Source: Pleurocapsa sp. PCC 7327
GTDB taxonomy: Bacteria > Cyanobacteriota > Cyanobacteriia > Cyanobacteriales > Microcystaceae
Direction: 5' to 3'
Length of the DNA: 64,000 nucleotides
NCBI RefSeq assembly: GCF_000317025.1
Contig: NC_019689.1
Location: 4,821,501-4,885,500 of the forward strand
Shown here: positions 31,618-40,488 of the stretch, piece after piece
Layout of the letters: every line of letters begins with the position of its first letter
How positions within the stretch are numbered: the first letter of the stretch is position 1
Notes under the pieces: generated by a model
Told to the model about the DNA's origin: nothing
The model's database searches: none
The model's input: the letters and a program-made list of their open reading frames with translations, nothing else
Program-made: the position numbers and the translations under genes

Positions 31618-31813
31618 TCAACTATCTCCCATTAAAAAAATTTGTTTAGTGGACTCCTGGTCGGAGTAAAGATGCTTACTACATCTCGATTTAAAATCAG
31701 ATGTTTAAATTTTTGCGTCAGCATCTAGATTAGAATGTTTCGCGCTCTGTGAGTTACATTATTAAGAATTGTGTCACGAAGTCTGAGAAAAAGTTCGAGA
31801 AGACTACAGCGAT

Positions 31814-31843
31814 TAGCCTTGGGAGCGATCGCTCCCAAGGCTA
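31814..31843. repeat. 30-bp perfect palindrome centred on a HIP1 site
   Basis: The arms TAGCCTTGGGAGCGA and TCGCTCCCAAGGCTA meet at GCGATCGC with no loop. It lies between the 3' end of the subtilase gene and the start of apcE, both minus-strand. Confidence 0.85.
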
Positions 31844-31884
31844 GTCTGAATCGACTGTTCGTCAAGCAAAAATCAAACGATTGT

Positions 31885-34800
31885 TTAAACAAACGAGAAC
31901 GCTGGAGAGCCAAGGTTCAAATCGGTCGGAACATTTTGCAAAATGCTAATAAGTTCTCCTCTGGCTGCATCTCCAGGATCGTAGATCAAGGCTGCATTGA
32001 TACTGCCGCTGCTAGTCGTGAAAAAGTCCAGATCGTACTGCGCGATCGCGCCATGCAGTTGAATAATATCTTGACTGGAATCGAAATCGCTAATTAATGC
32101 ATAGTCAGACTCGCCAGTGGTCAGCGGATCGCCATCGCTGTAGAAAACGCGACTCGCATCTCCCAATACAAAAGTATCGCTATCTGAAAAGCCAGTTAAG
32201 ACATCCAACTCGCCAGCGCCATAACTAGCAGACGGATCGACTCCAACTAAGCGATCGCTGCCAGCGCCACCATCGAGGGAATCATTGCTCGCTCCGCCTG
32301 TAAGACTATCTGCGCCAGCTTCGCCCACCAGGCTATCCTCGCCTTTACCACCAAAGATAAGATCGTTGTCGGTACCGCCGTTGAGGGAGTCTTTTCCTTC
32401 TCCTCCATCGAGAGTATCCTGACCTGCATTGCCAAGAATGGTATCGTCGCCAGATTCGCCTAAGAGGCGATCGTTGCCAGCCCCGCCCTCGATCGAGTCG
32501 TTGCCGTCGCCACCGAGAATATTATCCCGTCCTCCGTTGCCTTTGAGGAGATCGTCGCCGTCGTTGCCAAAGATTCTGTCTCTGCCAGCGCCTCCTTCGA
32601 CTGTATCGTTTCCTTCGTCAGCAGTAATTAGATCGTCGCCGTCGCCGCCGAAGATCTCATCCCTGCCAGCCAGCGCTTGTATGATATCATTACCGCCCAA
32701 ACCGGAAATGCGATCGCGACGGTTAGTGCCAGTTATGACATCATCGCCTTCAGTGCCGATAATTTCATTGGGAGGACCGAGTTCGCTGAGAGCGTTGAAG
32801 GCATTGAGCCGACCGCCGGAGACAGTTTTTCCTTCTAGAACAGTGAGGGGATCGACAGTCGTCAGAAGCAGTTCTTTAACTTCTTGTGCGCTGAGGTTTG
32901 GGTCTTCCGACCAAAGCAAGCTGGCAACCCCCGATACGTGAGGCGTAGCCATTGATGTCCCATCATAGGATGCATATCCCCCTCCAGGAACAGTGCTAAG
33001 GACGCTCACTCCCGGAGCGCCTAGATCGACGGAAGTAGCTCCGTAATTGGAAAACCAAGCCAATCGGTCGCTAGCATCAGTAGCTGCGACCGAAATGATG
33101 TTATCGAGGTCGTAACTGGCAGGATAAGCCGGGTTTGGACCATCATTGTCATTAGTTCCGTTTCCTGCTGCCGCAATAAACAACTGCCCTGCTTTACCTG
33201 CGGCAGCGATCGCGTCGTACAAACCTTGGGAGAAGAAATAACCTCCCCAGCTATTGCTGGTCAGTTTCACTCCCATGAGGGTAGAATATTCTACTGCCTC
33301 AATTGCATCGAAGTCAGTTCCGCTTCCTCCAGAATCTAAAAACTTGATCGCCATAATCTTGGCGTTCCAATTGACACCAGTCACGCCAGTATTATTATTC
33401 CCTTCAGCAGCAATTGTCCCTGCGACGTGAGTGCCGTGGAAAAAGTCATCAAAGGGATCGCCATCTTCGTTCACAAAGTCATAGCCGTAGTAATCATCTA
33501 CATAGCCATTGCCATCGTCGTCAACGCCATTGTTGGGAGTTTCTCCCGGATTAGTCCACATGTTGTCGTTGAGATCCGGATGATTATAATCCACTCCCGT
33601 ATCGATTACTCCCACCACTACATCGCTTCCGGTTTGCCGATCCCAGGCTTCTGGCGCATCGATATCGGCATCGGGGGTACCACCCGTTTGTCCGGTATTG
33701 TTTAAACCCCAGAGTTCGCTAAAACGCGGATCGTTAGGAATAGTAGCCGTAGTAGAGCGGATATAGTTAGGTTCGATATATTCGATCGCGGGATCTGCAC
33801 TAAAACTTGCGATCGCGTCTCTGACGCTCGTTCCCTCTTCTAACTTCCAACGCTGAATTCCCAGCGTCTTGGTGGTTTCTAGAACTGTAGCTCCTAGCCT
33901 TTCTTGGAGAAGGCTAATTTTGTTTGCTTCTGTGCCAGCTTTGAGTTTAACGATCAGCTCGCCGGAGGCATAGTCTTTTCCTTCTGCCAAACCAGCTAGT
34001 CTTGCTAATGGGCTAGTGTTCTCTGGAATAGGACTTTCATCGGTGTTATCCGTTGTTTGTTGGGCGGATAGCGATGCGGTAGACGCAGATGAAGCACCAG
34101 ATCCTTGCAGGATCGCGATCGTTTCTCCTCTCGCTTCTACCCCTGGGTCGTAAATCATGGCTACATCTACCCGTCCCGAAGGAGTGGTAAAGTAGTCTAA
34201 TTTATACAGGTCGTCTGAGCCTTTGCGTTGCAGGGAATCTTGGCTGGGGTCGTAGTCTGTAATTAAAGTATAGTCAGACTCGCCCGTCGTCAGCGGATCG
34301 CCATCATCGTAGTAAACGCGATCGTTATCGCCAAGGGCAAAGGTGTCGTATCCCGTACCGCCAGAGAGAGTATCGATCTCGCCCGCACCAAAACCAACTT
34401 TCGCGCCGGAGACTACCGCGAGGTTAATTCCCACTAAATTATCATTTCCGGCTCCTCCATCGAGGCTGTCGTTATCGAATCCTCCCACCAAGGTATCAGC
34501 CTCAGTGCCGCCGCTGAGACTGTCACTGCCGCTGCCTCCTAAGATGCGATCGCTTCCCGCATTGCCAGAGAGCGAGTCAGTGCCATCTCCCCCGTCGATG
34601 GTGTCGTCGCCGCCTTGACCGACGATGGTATCATTGCCTGCTTGTCCGAGCAAACGATCTCGACCAGCGCCGCCATCAATGGAATCGTTGTCCTCGCCGC
34701 CGAGAATGTCATCGCGACCCTCATTACCGATTAAAATGTCATTGCCGCCATTACCGGAGATGGTATCATTACCGCTCCCTCCTTCCGCTTTGTCTTTGCC

Positions 34801-35949
34801 ATCTCCAGCAGTAATCAGGTCATTGCCCGAACCGCCTAAAATTTGGTCGTTGCCAGCTAGACCTTGGAGAACGTCATTGCCGCCCAAACCAGAAATGGTA
34901 TCGGGTCCTCTGCTGCCAGTTAATACGTCATCGCCCTCAGTGCCGATGAGTTCGATACCAGGCGGAATTTCATAGAGATAAATTTCTCGATCGGTGCCGT
35001 CATAGCTGCTCCAGACTACTTTATTACCAGAAATTTGCGGGTCGTAGTCGTAGGTATTGTTATTGGTCAGTTGGATGACATCGCCGTCGTAGAAATAGAT
35101 TTCGCTGTCAGCATTGTCGGGATAACCATACCAAACTACCTTATCGCCCGAAATTTGCGGGCTGTAATCGTAGAAATTATTGTCAGTTAGTTGAATGGTC
35201 TGGTTGCCATCGTAGAGGTAGATTTCACTGTCATTGAAGTCTGGATAACCGCTCCAAACCACTTTATTGCCCGAAATCTGTGGGCTGTAGTCGGAGAAAT
35301 TGTTGTCGGTTAATTGGACGATTTTGCTGCCGTCATAGAGGTAGATTTCGTCGTCGTTACCGTCATAGCCACTCCAAACTACCTTATCGCCATCTATCTG
35401 TGGACTGTAATCGTAGGTATTGTTATTGGTTAGTTGGATGGTCTTGCTACCGTCATAGAGGTAGATTTCGTCGTCGTTGCCGTCATAACCGCTCCAAACC
35501 ACTTTATTGCCCGAAATCTGTGGACTGTAGTCAGAGAAGTTATTATCGGTTAATTGGACGATTTTGCTGCCGTCGTAGAAGTAGATTTCGCTGTCAGAGT
35601 AGTCGGGAGGATAGGCGTACCAAACTACTTTATTGCCATCTATCTGCGGACTGTAATCGTAGAGATTGTTGTCGGTCAGCCGAGTAGTCTTATTACCATC
35701 ATAAAGGTATATTTCATCGTCGTTGCCGTCAGAGCCGCTCCAGACTACATTGTTGCCTGAAATCTGCGGACCGTAGTCGTAGAAGTTATTATTGGTCAGT
35801 TGGGTAATCTTGCTGCCATCGTAGAAGTAAATTTCACTGTCATTAAAGTCGGGATAACCAGTCCAAACTACTTTGTTGCCATCTATTCGCGGACCGTAGT
35901 CATCAAAGTTGTTGTTGGTTAATTGGATGATGTCATTATTGTTAGCCAT
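31885..35949 (-). CDS. RTX subtilase: S8 peptidase with N-terminal propeller-like repeats
   Basis: A 1354-residue predicted secreted protease. Residues 7-330 are eight ~40-residue repeats (QLTxNNxYDYxPQIxGxKVVW...DxEIYxYDG), likely a beta-propeller. Residues ~331-615 are RTX repeats (GGxGNDxI) plus a C-terminal-type module. A protease pro-region (~660-730, ELIVKLKAGTEANK) precedes the S8 domain (~738-1055) with catalytic Asp783 (VIDTGVD), His838 (HGTHVAGT), oxyanion Asn930 and Ser999 (GTSMATPH). Residues ~1062-1354 are a second RTX block with the same terminal module. There is no Sec signal, so export is probably by a type I system, with Ca2+-driven folding outside. The gene is flanked by long non-coding regions. 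Confidence 0.92.
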   Translation of the reverse strand: MANNNDIIQLTNNNFDDYGPRIDGNKVVWTGYPDFNDSEIYFYDGSKITQLTNNNFYDYGPQISGNNVVWSGSDGNDDEIYLYDGNKTTRLTDNNLYDYSPQIDGNKVVWYAYPPDYSDSEIYFYDGSKIVQLTDNNFSDYSPQISGNKVVWSGYDGNDDEIYLYDGSKTIQLTNNNTYDYSPQIDGDKVVWSGYDGNDDEIYLYDGSKIVQLTDNNFSDYSPQISGNKVVWSGYPDFNDSEIYLYDGNQTIQLTDNNFYDYSPQISGDKVVWYGYPDNADSEIYFYDGDVIQLTNNNTYDYDPQISGNKVVWSSYDGTDREIYLYEIPPGIELIGTEGDDVLTGSRGPDTISGLGGNDVLQGLAGNDQILGGSGNDLITAGDGKDKAEGGSGNDTISGNGGNDILIGNEGRDDILGGEDNDSIDGGAGRDRLLGQAGNDTIVGQGGDDTIDGGDGTDSLSGNAGSDRILGGSGSDSLSGGTEADTLVGGFDNDSLDGGAGNDNLVGINLAVVSGAKVGFGAGEIDTLSGGTGYDTFALGDNDRVYYDDGDPLTTGESDYTLITDYDPSQDSLQRKGSDDLYKLDYFTTPSGRVDVAMIYDPGVEARGETIAILQGSGASSASTASLSAQQTTDNTDESPIPENTSPLARLAGLAEGKDYASGELIVKLKAGTEANKISLLQERLGATVLETTKTLGIQRWKLEEGTSVRDAIASFSADPAIEYIEPNYIRSTTATIPNDPRFSELWGLNNTGQTGGTPDADIDAPEAWDRQTGSDVVVGVIDTGVDYNHPDLNDNMWTNPGETPNNGVDDDGNGYVDDYYGYDFVNEDGDPFDDFFHGTHVAGTIAAEGNNNTGVTGVNWNAKIMAIKFLDSGGSGTDFDAIEAVEYSTLMGVKLTSNSWGGYFFSQGLYDAIAAAGKAGQLFIAAAGNGTNDNDGPNPAYPASYDLDNIISVAATDASDRLAWFSNYGATSVDLGAPGVSVLSTVPGGGYASYDGTSMATPHVSGVASLLWSEDPNLSAQEVKELLLTTVDPLTVLEGKTVSGGRLNAFNALSELGPPNEIIGTEGDDVITGTNRRDRISGLGGNDIIQALAGRDEIFGGDGDDLITADEGNDTVEGGAGRDRIFGNDGDDLLKGNGGRDNILGGDGNDSIEGGAGNDRLLGESGDDTILGNAGQDTLDGGEGKDSLNGGTDNDLIFGGKGEDSLVGEAGADSLTGGASNDSLDGGAGSDRLVGVDPSASYGAGELDVLTGFSDSDTFVLGDASRVFYSDGDPLTTGESDYALISDFDSSQDIIQLHGAIAQYDLDFFTTSSGSINAALIYDPGDAARGELISILQNVPTDLNLGSPAFSFV
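34960..35931 (-). repeat. Eight tandem ~120-bp coding repeats
   Basis: These encode the eight 40-42-residue propeller units of the subtilase. Several units (for example residues 130-169 and 210-250) are nearly identical in protein and closely alike in DNA, which suggests recent unit duplication or gene conversion. Confidence 0.9.
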
Positions 35950-36551
35950 GTTTCACGTCTCCTGATTCAATTCGGCAACTTTCAATGGGTTGCTCGGTTG
36001 AGAGTTCGCACGGTAGCGATTCTTCTTCAAAAACTGCCCCTGAGCGCGACGCGCAAATTACCAAAATTATTAATTTAATTTGCATATTGCGATTGTTGTC
36101 ACTGCAAGACAATATAACTCCTTCGCTACCCTCTTAATTTGGGAAGCGAACGATGTTGGCAAGATAAATATGCAGCGTTTTCAATCCGCCAAAATCAAAA
36201 AACTTCTTGGGTTCTTAGAATCCTGTGTCCTCCGATCGCACTCCTAATAAACCACTTAGCTTGAGCGAAGACAAATGGTTCCTTTGAAAGTTCTTTTGAA
36301 TGTTTGTTAGGGAAAACAGAAGCGAACGATCTTTGAGAAGAACAAAAGATGTTTTTATTGAGTATGTATTGTATATTCCTATTTTAGGATATATGCAAAT
36401 TAAATCAACAAAATTCGTCTTAAACTTCTGGAAATCGATTGATAAATTATCAAAGCTTCATCTTTCTTAACTATAGCGATCGCTAGATTTCTTCAAGAGT
36501 TCTTCATTTTTCTTCGGTTTAATTATAAGTAACCCGACTCAGTTTTGGTTT
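35950..36551. other. Long intergenic region between subtilase and response regulator
   Basis: This 602-base AT-rich stretch lies between divergent genes. I see no coding frame, RNA gene or long palindrome. It should hold the subtilase promoter and that of the response regulator. Confidence 0.45.
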
Positions 36552-36969
36552 ATGGTCTCGATTGCTAAGCAATATAAGAGTTACAGGAAAGCTGTAGTGC
36601 CGGCCAGGCAAATTTTGATTATTGATGATGAAGCTGACAACCGAATGGTTATCGGTTGTTGCCTAGAAGGATCTGGGGGGTTGGCAAGTACTCGAAGCAG
36701 CTTCGGGTGAGGAGGGGCTGCTCGAAGTACAAACCCGAAAACCCGATGCCATTATTTTAGATATAGAGATGGACGGGATGAATGGAATCGAGTTTCTGCA
36801 ACGACTGCGCGCGAACCCCGAACATCAGAAAATTCCAGTCGTGTTGTTGACGGTAATTGCCGATTGGCTCGCTCCCCAGGAACTGTCAAAGCTAGGGGTT
36901 GTAAAAATACTTGCCAAACCCTTTAAGCTATCTGCCTTAATAACCCAGATAGCAGAGGTGCTTGAGTGA
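36552..36969 (+). pseudogene. Single-domain response regulator, frameshifted in a G6 run
   Basis: The ATG at 36552 opens a receiver domain (RQILIIDDEADNRMVIGCCLEGSGG) that reaches a stop soon after. Six G at 36675-36680 shift the frame; with five, the protein continues as WQVLEAASGEEGLLEVQTR, then PDAIILDIEMDGMNGIEF (phosphoacceptor Asp), PVVLLTVIA and ILAKPFK, ending at 36969. The rebuilt product of ~138 residues is a typical cyanobacterial stand-alone receiver. The downstream part alone could start at ATG 36769 but would lack the acidic pocket. This is a true mutation, a slippage switch or a base-calling error. Confidence 0.75.
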
Positions 36970-37039
36970 AATTCGCGATCGCAAGCATCGCAGACTCGGT
37001 AAAATCTTTCCCGATTCGCCAAGCGCCAGTTCCCATTGT

Positions 37040-37753
37040 ATGAAACCTTATCAAAGAATTCCCATTCAAGAGTGCGACGAACCATTAGTTGCTATTCCGC
37101 TCGAAAAATTCGCGATCGAGTCTCCCCATCCCTACGAAAAACTGGGGGCAAATTACGGAGGGCGATCGCCCTATTCTCTTCGCCAAGGCGTTCTTGAAGC
37201 GTTAATTAACGCCCAAACTTACTTACATCAGCACTATCCGGGATGGAAAATTAAAATTTTTGATGCTTATCGACCCGTCGAAGTGCAACAATTTATGGTC
37301 GATTATACCTTGACTGGGCTGCTACGAGAGAGGGGATTAAAAGCAGAAAGTTTATCGAGCAAACAGCGTCAGAAGCTTTTGGAGGAAGTCTACCAAATTT
37401 GGGCAGTTCCAAGCGACAATCCCGCTACGCCTCCCCCGCACAGTACGGGAGCGGCAGTTGACATTACTTTAGTCGATGGGACGGGAAATCCGCTAGATAT
37501 GGGCGGGGAAATCGACGAACTCTCGCCGCGATCCCATCCCGATTACTATGCCAACAGCACTAGCGAAAAAGAACGCCTTTATTGCACCAGACGGCAGCTG
37601 TTATATGAAGTCATGCGCGAGGCTAGATTTTGTCGCCATCCGGGAGAATGGTGGCATTTTTCCCTCGGCGACCAAATGTGGGCATGGCAGCATAATCGAG
37701 AAAAACTCGATAACTTTCTGACTGCTCGGTATGGAAGGGTATTAAATCTGTAA
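37040..37753 (+). CDS. D-alanyl-D-alanine dipeptidase (VanX-like, M15)
   Basis: A 237-residue zinc dipeptidase of peptidase family M15D that cleaves D-Ala-D-Ala, probably in cell-wall turnover and recycling. The zinc site is HSTGAAVDITL (His and Asp), and the catalytic region with the last His is GEWWHFSLG. DAYRPVEVQQFM is the conserved substrate-side motif. I chose ATG 37040 (MKPYQRIPIQECDEPL) because the family begins there; a TTG at 36962 would overlap the upstream receiver gene. The chromosomal setting, without vanH or vanA, argues against vancomycin resistance. Confidence 0.92.
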   Translation: MKPYQRIPIQECDEPLVAIPLEKFAIESPHPYEKLGANYGGRSPYSLRQGVLEALINAQTYLHQHYPGWKIKIFDAYRPVEVQQFMVDYTLTGLLRERGLKAESLSSKQRQKLLEEVYQIWAVPSDNPATPPPHSTGAAVDITLVDGTGNPLDMGGEIDELSPRSHPDYYANSTSEKERLYCTRRQLLYEVMREARFCRHPGEWWHFSLGDQMWAWQHNREKLDNFLTARYGRVLNL

Positions 37754-37769
37754 TAATTTAATACAGAAG

Positions 37770-37884
37770 TTGTAAACCTTTTTGAAGAAAATGTCATCTA
37801 CCTCTGTTTAAAGGTTGCATATAAATGCTCTCTCCCAGTCAGCAAAGACAATAATCCTGAGAGGAATTTCAAAAAGGTTTACAA
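37770..37884. repeat. 17-bp inverted repeat in the petC upstream region
   Basis: TTGTAAACCTTTTTGAA (37770-37786) and TTCAAAAAGGTTTACAA (37868-37884) are exact inverse complements separated by 81 bases, between the VanX-like gene and petC. Confidence 0.85.
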
Positions 37885-37968
37885 AAATTGCAGGGAAAGC
37901 CTAAAAGCCTTATCCCTCAGTTGAGATGAGTCCAGAGACTGAAAAGATAAACATAAAGAAGGTTAGTT

Positions 37969-38508
37969 ATGACTCAGATGTCAGGAGCATCCGATGTCCC
38001 AGATATGGGTCGTCGTCAATTCATGAACCTATTGACTTTTGGGACGATTACGGGCGTAGCGGCAGGCGCACTCTACCCAGTCGTCAAGTACTTTATCCCG
38101 CCTTCTAGCGGCGGAGTTGGCGGCGGCGTTACTGCTAAAGACGCTCTCGGTAACGATATCATCGTCAGCGAATTTTTAGCGACTCATAACCCAGGCGATC
38201 GCACCTTGGCACAAGGACTCAAAGGCGATCCTACTTACATCGTCGTGCAAGAAGACAAAACTATCGCCAACTACGGCATTAATGCCGTTTGTACTCACCT
38301 GGGTTGCGTCGTTCCCTGGAACGCCGCTGAAGAAAAATTCATCTGTCCCTGTCACGGTTCCCAGTACAATGCTGAAGGAAAAGTCGTGCGCGGTCCTGCA
38401 CCGCTATCCCTTGCCTTGGCACATGCTACGGTGGACAACGATAAAGTTGTCTTTACCCCTTGGACGGAAACCGATTTCCGTACTGGCGAAGACCCCTGGT
38501 GGGCTTAA
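37969..38508 (+). CDS. petC: Cytochrome b6f Rieske iron-sulfur protein
   Basis: A 179-residue protein with an N-terminal membrane anchor ([28 protein letters not shown], with an RR pair suited to Tat export). A hinge rich in Gly follows, then the 2Fe-2S Rieske domain with CTHLGC and CPCHGSQ. It carries electrons from plastoquinol to cytochrome f in the thylakoid lumen. The gene is 60 bases upstream of petA in the conserved petCA operon, with an AAGG ribosome-binding site. Confidence 0.97.
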   Translation: MTQMSGASDVPDMGRRQFMNLLTFGTITGVAAGALYPVVKYFIPPSSGGVGGGVTAKDALGNDIIVSEFLATHNPGDRTLAQGLKGDPTYIVVQEDKTIANYGINAVCTHLGCVVPWNAAEEKFICPCHGSQYNAEGKVVRGPAPLSLALAHATVDNDKVVFTPWTETDFRTGEDPWWA

Positions 38509-38568
38509 TTTGTCTCGATAGAATAACGATTTGTTGAAGTTTCAGTTTTTGAGTAATTTGACATAGAG

Positions 38569-39558
38569 ATGAGAACCCCTTATATCTCGGCAATATGGCG
38601 AACTGGCAAGCAGGTAATGCTCAAAGTAACCCTGCTAGCGATCGCTTCTGTTGCCCTTTTCCTTGCCAGCGATCTGGCATTCCCTCAATCGGCGGCAGCT
38701 TATCCGTTTTGGGCGCAGCAAACCGCACCGGAAACCCCTCGCGAACCTACCGGACGCATCGTTTGCGCTAACTGTCACCTAGCCCAAAAACCCGCGGAAA
38801 TTGAAATTCCCCAGTCGGTGCTGCCCGATACCGTTTTTGAAGCCGTGGTAAAAATCCCCTACGACACAAGCACCCAACAAGTTTTAGGAGACGGTTCTAA
38901 AGGCGGTCTCAACGTTGGCGCAGTTCTCATGCTGCCAGAAGGATTCAAGATCGCTCCCCCCGACAGAATTCCTAAAGAAATGAAGGAAAAAGTCGGTGGC
39001 GTATACTTTCAGCCTTATCGGGAAGACCAAGAAAACGTCGTTATCGTCGGACCTCTCCCTGGCGAGCAATATCAGGAAATCGTTTTCCCCGTCCTTTCTC
39101 CCGATCCCGCAACCGATAAAAACATTCACTTCGGTAAATATTCCGTTCACCTAGGTGCCAATCGCGGTCGCGGTCAACTCTATCCCACGGGAGAAGCTAG
39201 CAATAATAACGTTTTCAAAGCATCTGCGGCTGGCACGATCTCACAAATTAGCAAGCAAGAAGCTGGCGGCTACGAAGTGACTATTACTACGGCAGATGGC
39301 AGCATTGTGGTAGACAAGATTCCAGCCGGACCGGAATTAATCGTTTCTGAAGGACAACGGGTTGCTGCTGGAGAAGCCCTTACTAACAACCCGAACGTGG
39401 GAGGATTCGGTCAGAAAGATACAGAAATCGTTCTGCAAAGTCCAGACCGCATCAAGTGGTTGATGGTGTTCGTTGCTGGTATTATGCTGTCTCAAATCTT
39501 GCTGATTCTCAAGAAGAAGCAAGTCGAAAGAGTTCAAGCAGCAGAAATGAACTTTTAA
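38569..39558 (+). CDS. petA: Cytochrome f
   Basis: A 329-residue precursor. A signal peptide (~1-43) ends in SAAA before YPFWAQQ; the mature N-terminal Tyr is the axial haem ligand. The haem site is CANCH. The lumenal beta domain carries family segments such as [21 protein letters not shown] and [18 protein letters not shown], and a single C-terminal helix ([20 protein letters not shown]) anchors it. It passes electrons from the Rieske protein to plastocyanin or cytochrome c6. A strong terminator follows 27 bases after the stop. Confidence 0.98.
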   Translation: MRTPYISAIWRTGKQVMLKVTLLAIASVALFLASDLAFPQSAAAYPFWAQQTAPETPREPTGRIVCANCHLAQKPAEIEIPQSVLPDTVFEAVVKIPYDTSTQQVLGDGSKGGLNVGAVLMLPEGFKIAPPDRIPKEMKEKVGGVYFQPYREDQENVVIVGPLPGEQYQEIVFPVLSPDPATDKNIHFGKYSVHLGANRGRGQLYPTGEASNNNVFKASAAGTISQISKQEAGGYEVTITTADGSIVVDKIPAGPELIVSEGQRVAAGEALTNNPNVGGFGQKDTEIVLQSPDRIKWLMVFVAGIMLSQILLILKKKQVERVQAAEMNF

Positions 39559-39584
39559 TTCGAGCGTTAATTATTCCTATTTAG

Positions 39585-39611
39585 GACGGGTAATTATTAC
39601 CCGTCTTTTTT
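39585..39611 (+). terminator. Rho-independent terminator of petCA
   Basis: GACGGGTA-ATTAT-TACCCGTC followed by TTTTTT. Confidence 0.92.
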
Positions 39612-39836
39612 GCGATCTTCTCTTGAGTGCGATCGCCATAGAAAATCTAGATATTCTCATCTACCGCGCTCAAGAATTGAAAAGCTCCAATAATCTTCTC
39701 GGTAAGCTAATCTAGAATTGGCTTCGCTATCAAAATGATTTTACCATTTGATTTTCAATTACTGGCTTTTGTTGCAAATAAACAGCAAGAGCGTCTATCA
39801 TTGTCAATTAGATAGAGTTTCTTGAAAGGAGTTAGT

Positions 39837-40379
39837 ATGCCTCCTTACACTGCCACATCGCTGAAAGCCGAACTAAATGCTAGAGGTTGGCGCTTGACAC
39901 CGCAGAGAGAAAAGATCCTGCACGTTTTTCAGAATTTGCCACGGGGTAATCACCTGAGTGCCGAGGAACTTTATTCTCTCTTAGAGCAAAGAGAAGAGGG
40001 AATTAGTTTATCGACTATTTACCGCAGTGTCAAGTTAATGTCCCGGATGGGGATTCTTCGAGAATTAGAACTAGCCGAAGGACACAAACATTACGAACTC
40101 AATCAACCCTATCCCCATCATCACCATCATCTCGTTTGTATTCAGTGTAATAAAACAATTGAGTTTAAAAACGATTCGATTTTAAAACAGAGTCTTAAAC
40201 AGTGTGAAAAAGAGGGATTTCAATTAATCGATTGTCAGCTTACCGTGATGACAATTTGTCCGGAAGCATTGCGTATGGGATGGCCCTCTACCTTACCAAG
40301 CAATTGGTCCTGCACTCGTGCTATTTCTGAAGGCAAAACCTTAAAATCTCTCGTAGCAGAAGATGAAGATAAAGAATAA
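39837..40379 (+). CDS. fur: Fur family transcriptional regulator
   Basis: A 180-residue ferric-uptake-type repressor. The winged helix (~5-85) has GWRLTPQREKIL and ISLSTIYRSVKLMSRMGI. The metal-binding half has HKHYELNQPYPHHHHHLVCIQCNKTIEF. A Cys-Pro dipeptide (MTICPEAL) is present, as in haem-binding cyanobacterial Fur. The C-terminus diverges from Anabaena FurA, ending GWPSTLPSNWSCTRAI and an acidic tail. The usual second CxxC pair seems replaced by that tail. AAGGAG six bases upstream fixes ATG 39837. Iron-dependent repression is the likely role, but the PerR or Zur subtypes cannot be fully excluded. Confidence 0.88.
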   Translation: MPPYTATSLKAELNARGWRLTPQREKILHVFQNLPRGNHLSAEELYSLLEQREEGISLSTIYRSVKLMSRMGILRELELAEGHKHYELNQPYPHHHHHLVCIQCNKTIEFKNDSILKQSLKQCEKEGFQLIDCQLTVMTICPEALRMGWPSTLPSNWSCTRAISEGKTLKSLVAEDEDKE

Positions 40380-40441
40380 AAGATTGCTTTTTTAACCTTG
40401 TAGGATTCGATCGCGAACAGAAAAGCTCAAATTTAGACTTG

Positions 40442-40464
40442 AGGGCAGATAAGCAATCTGCCCT
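40442..40464. repeat. 9-bp-arm hairpin between convergent fur and sufE
   Basis: AGGGCAGAT-AAGCA-ATCTGCCCT. It may serve as a two-way terminator; it resembles the hairpin at 63822-63844. Confidence 0.7.
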
Positions 40465-40488
40465 TACAAAATTGAAAAGTTATGCAGT

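Noticed and set aside
31771-32097. 108-codon plus-strand frame across the apcE upstream palindrome
   Set aside because: It is antisense to the end of the subtilase gene and includes the palindrome; the translation is a by-product.
32429-35760. Several long plus-strand frames opposite the subtilase gene
   Set aside because: They are low-complexity Ser/Pro or Arg/Tyr-rich translations of the repeat DNA in the antisense direction.
34960-35931. Possible CRISPR array
   Set aside because: Units of ~120 bp without unique spacers, all within one reading frame: these are protein repeats.
36962-37039. Longer N-terminus for the VanX-like protein from TTG 36962
   Set aside because: It overlaps the receiver gene and adds residues unlike the family; ATG 37040 fits better.
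37040-37753. Vancomycin-resistance gene
   Set aside because: VanX-like dipeptidases are ordinary chromosomal enzymes in cyanobacteria and no vanH or vanA is nearby.
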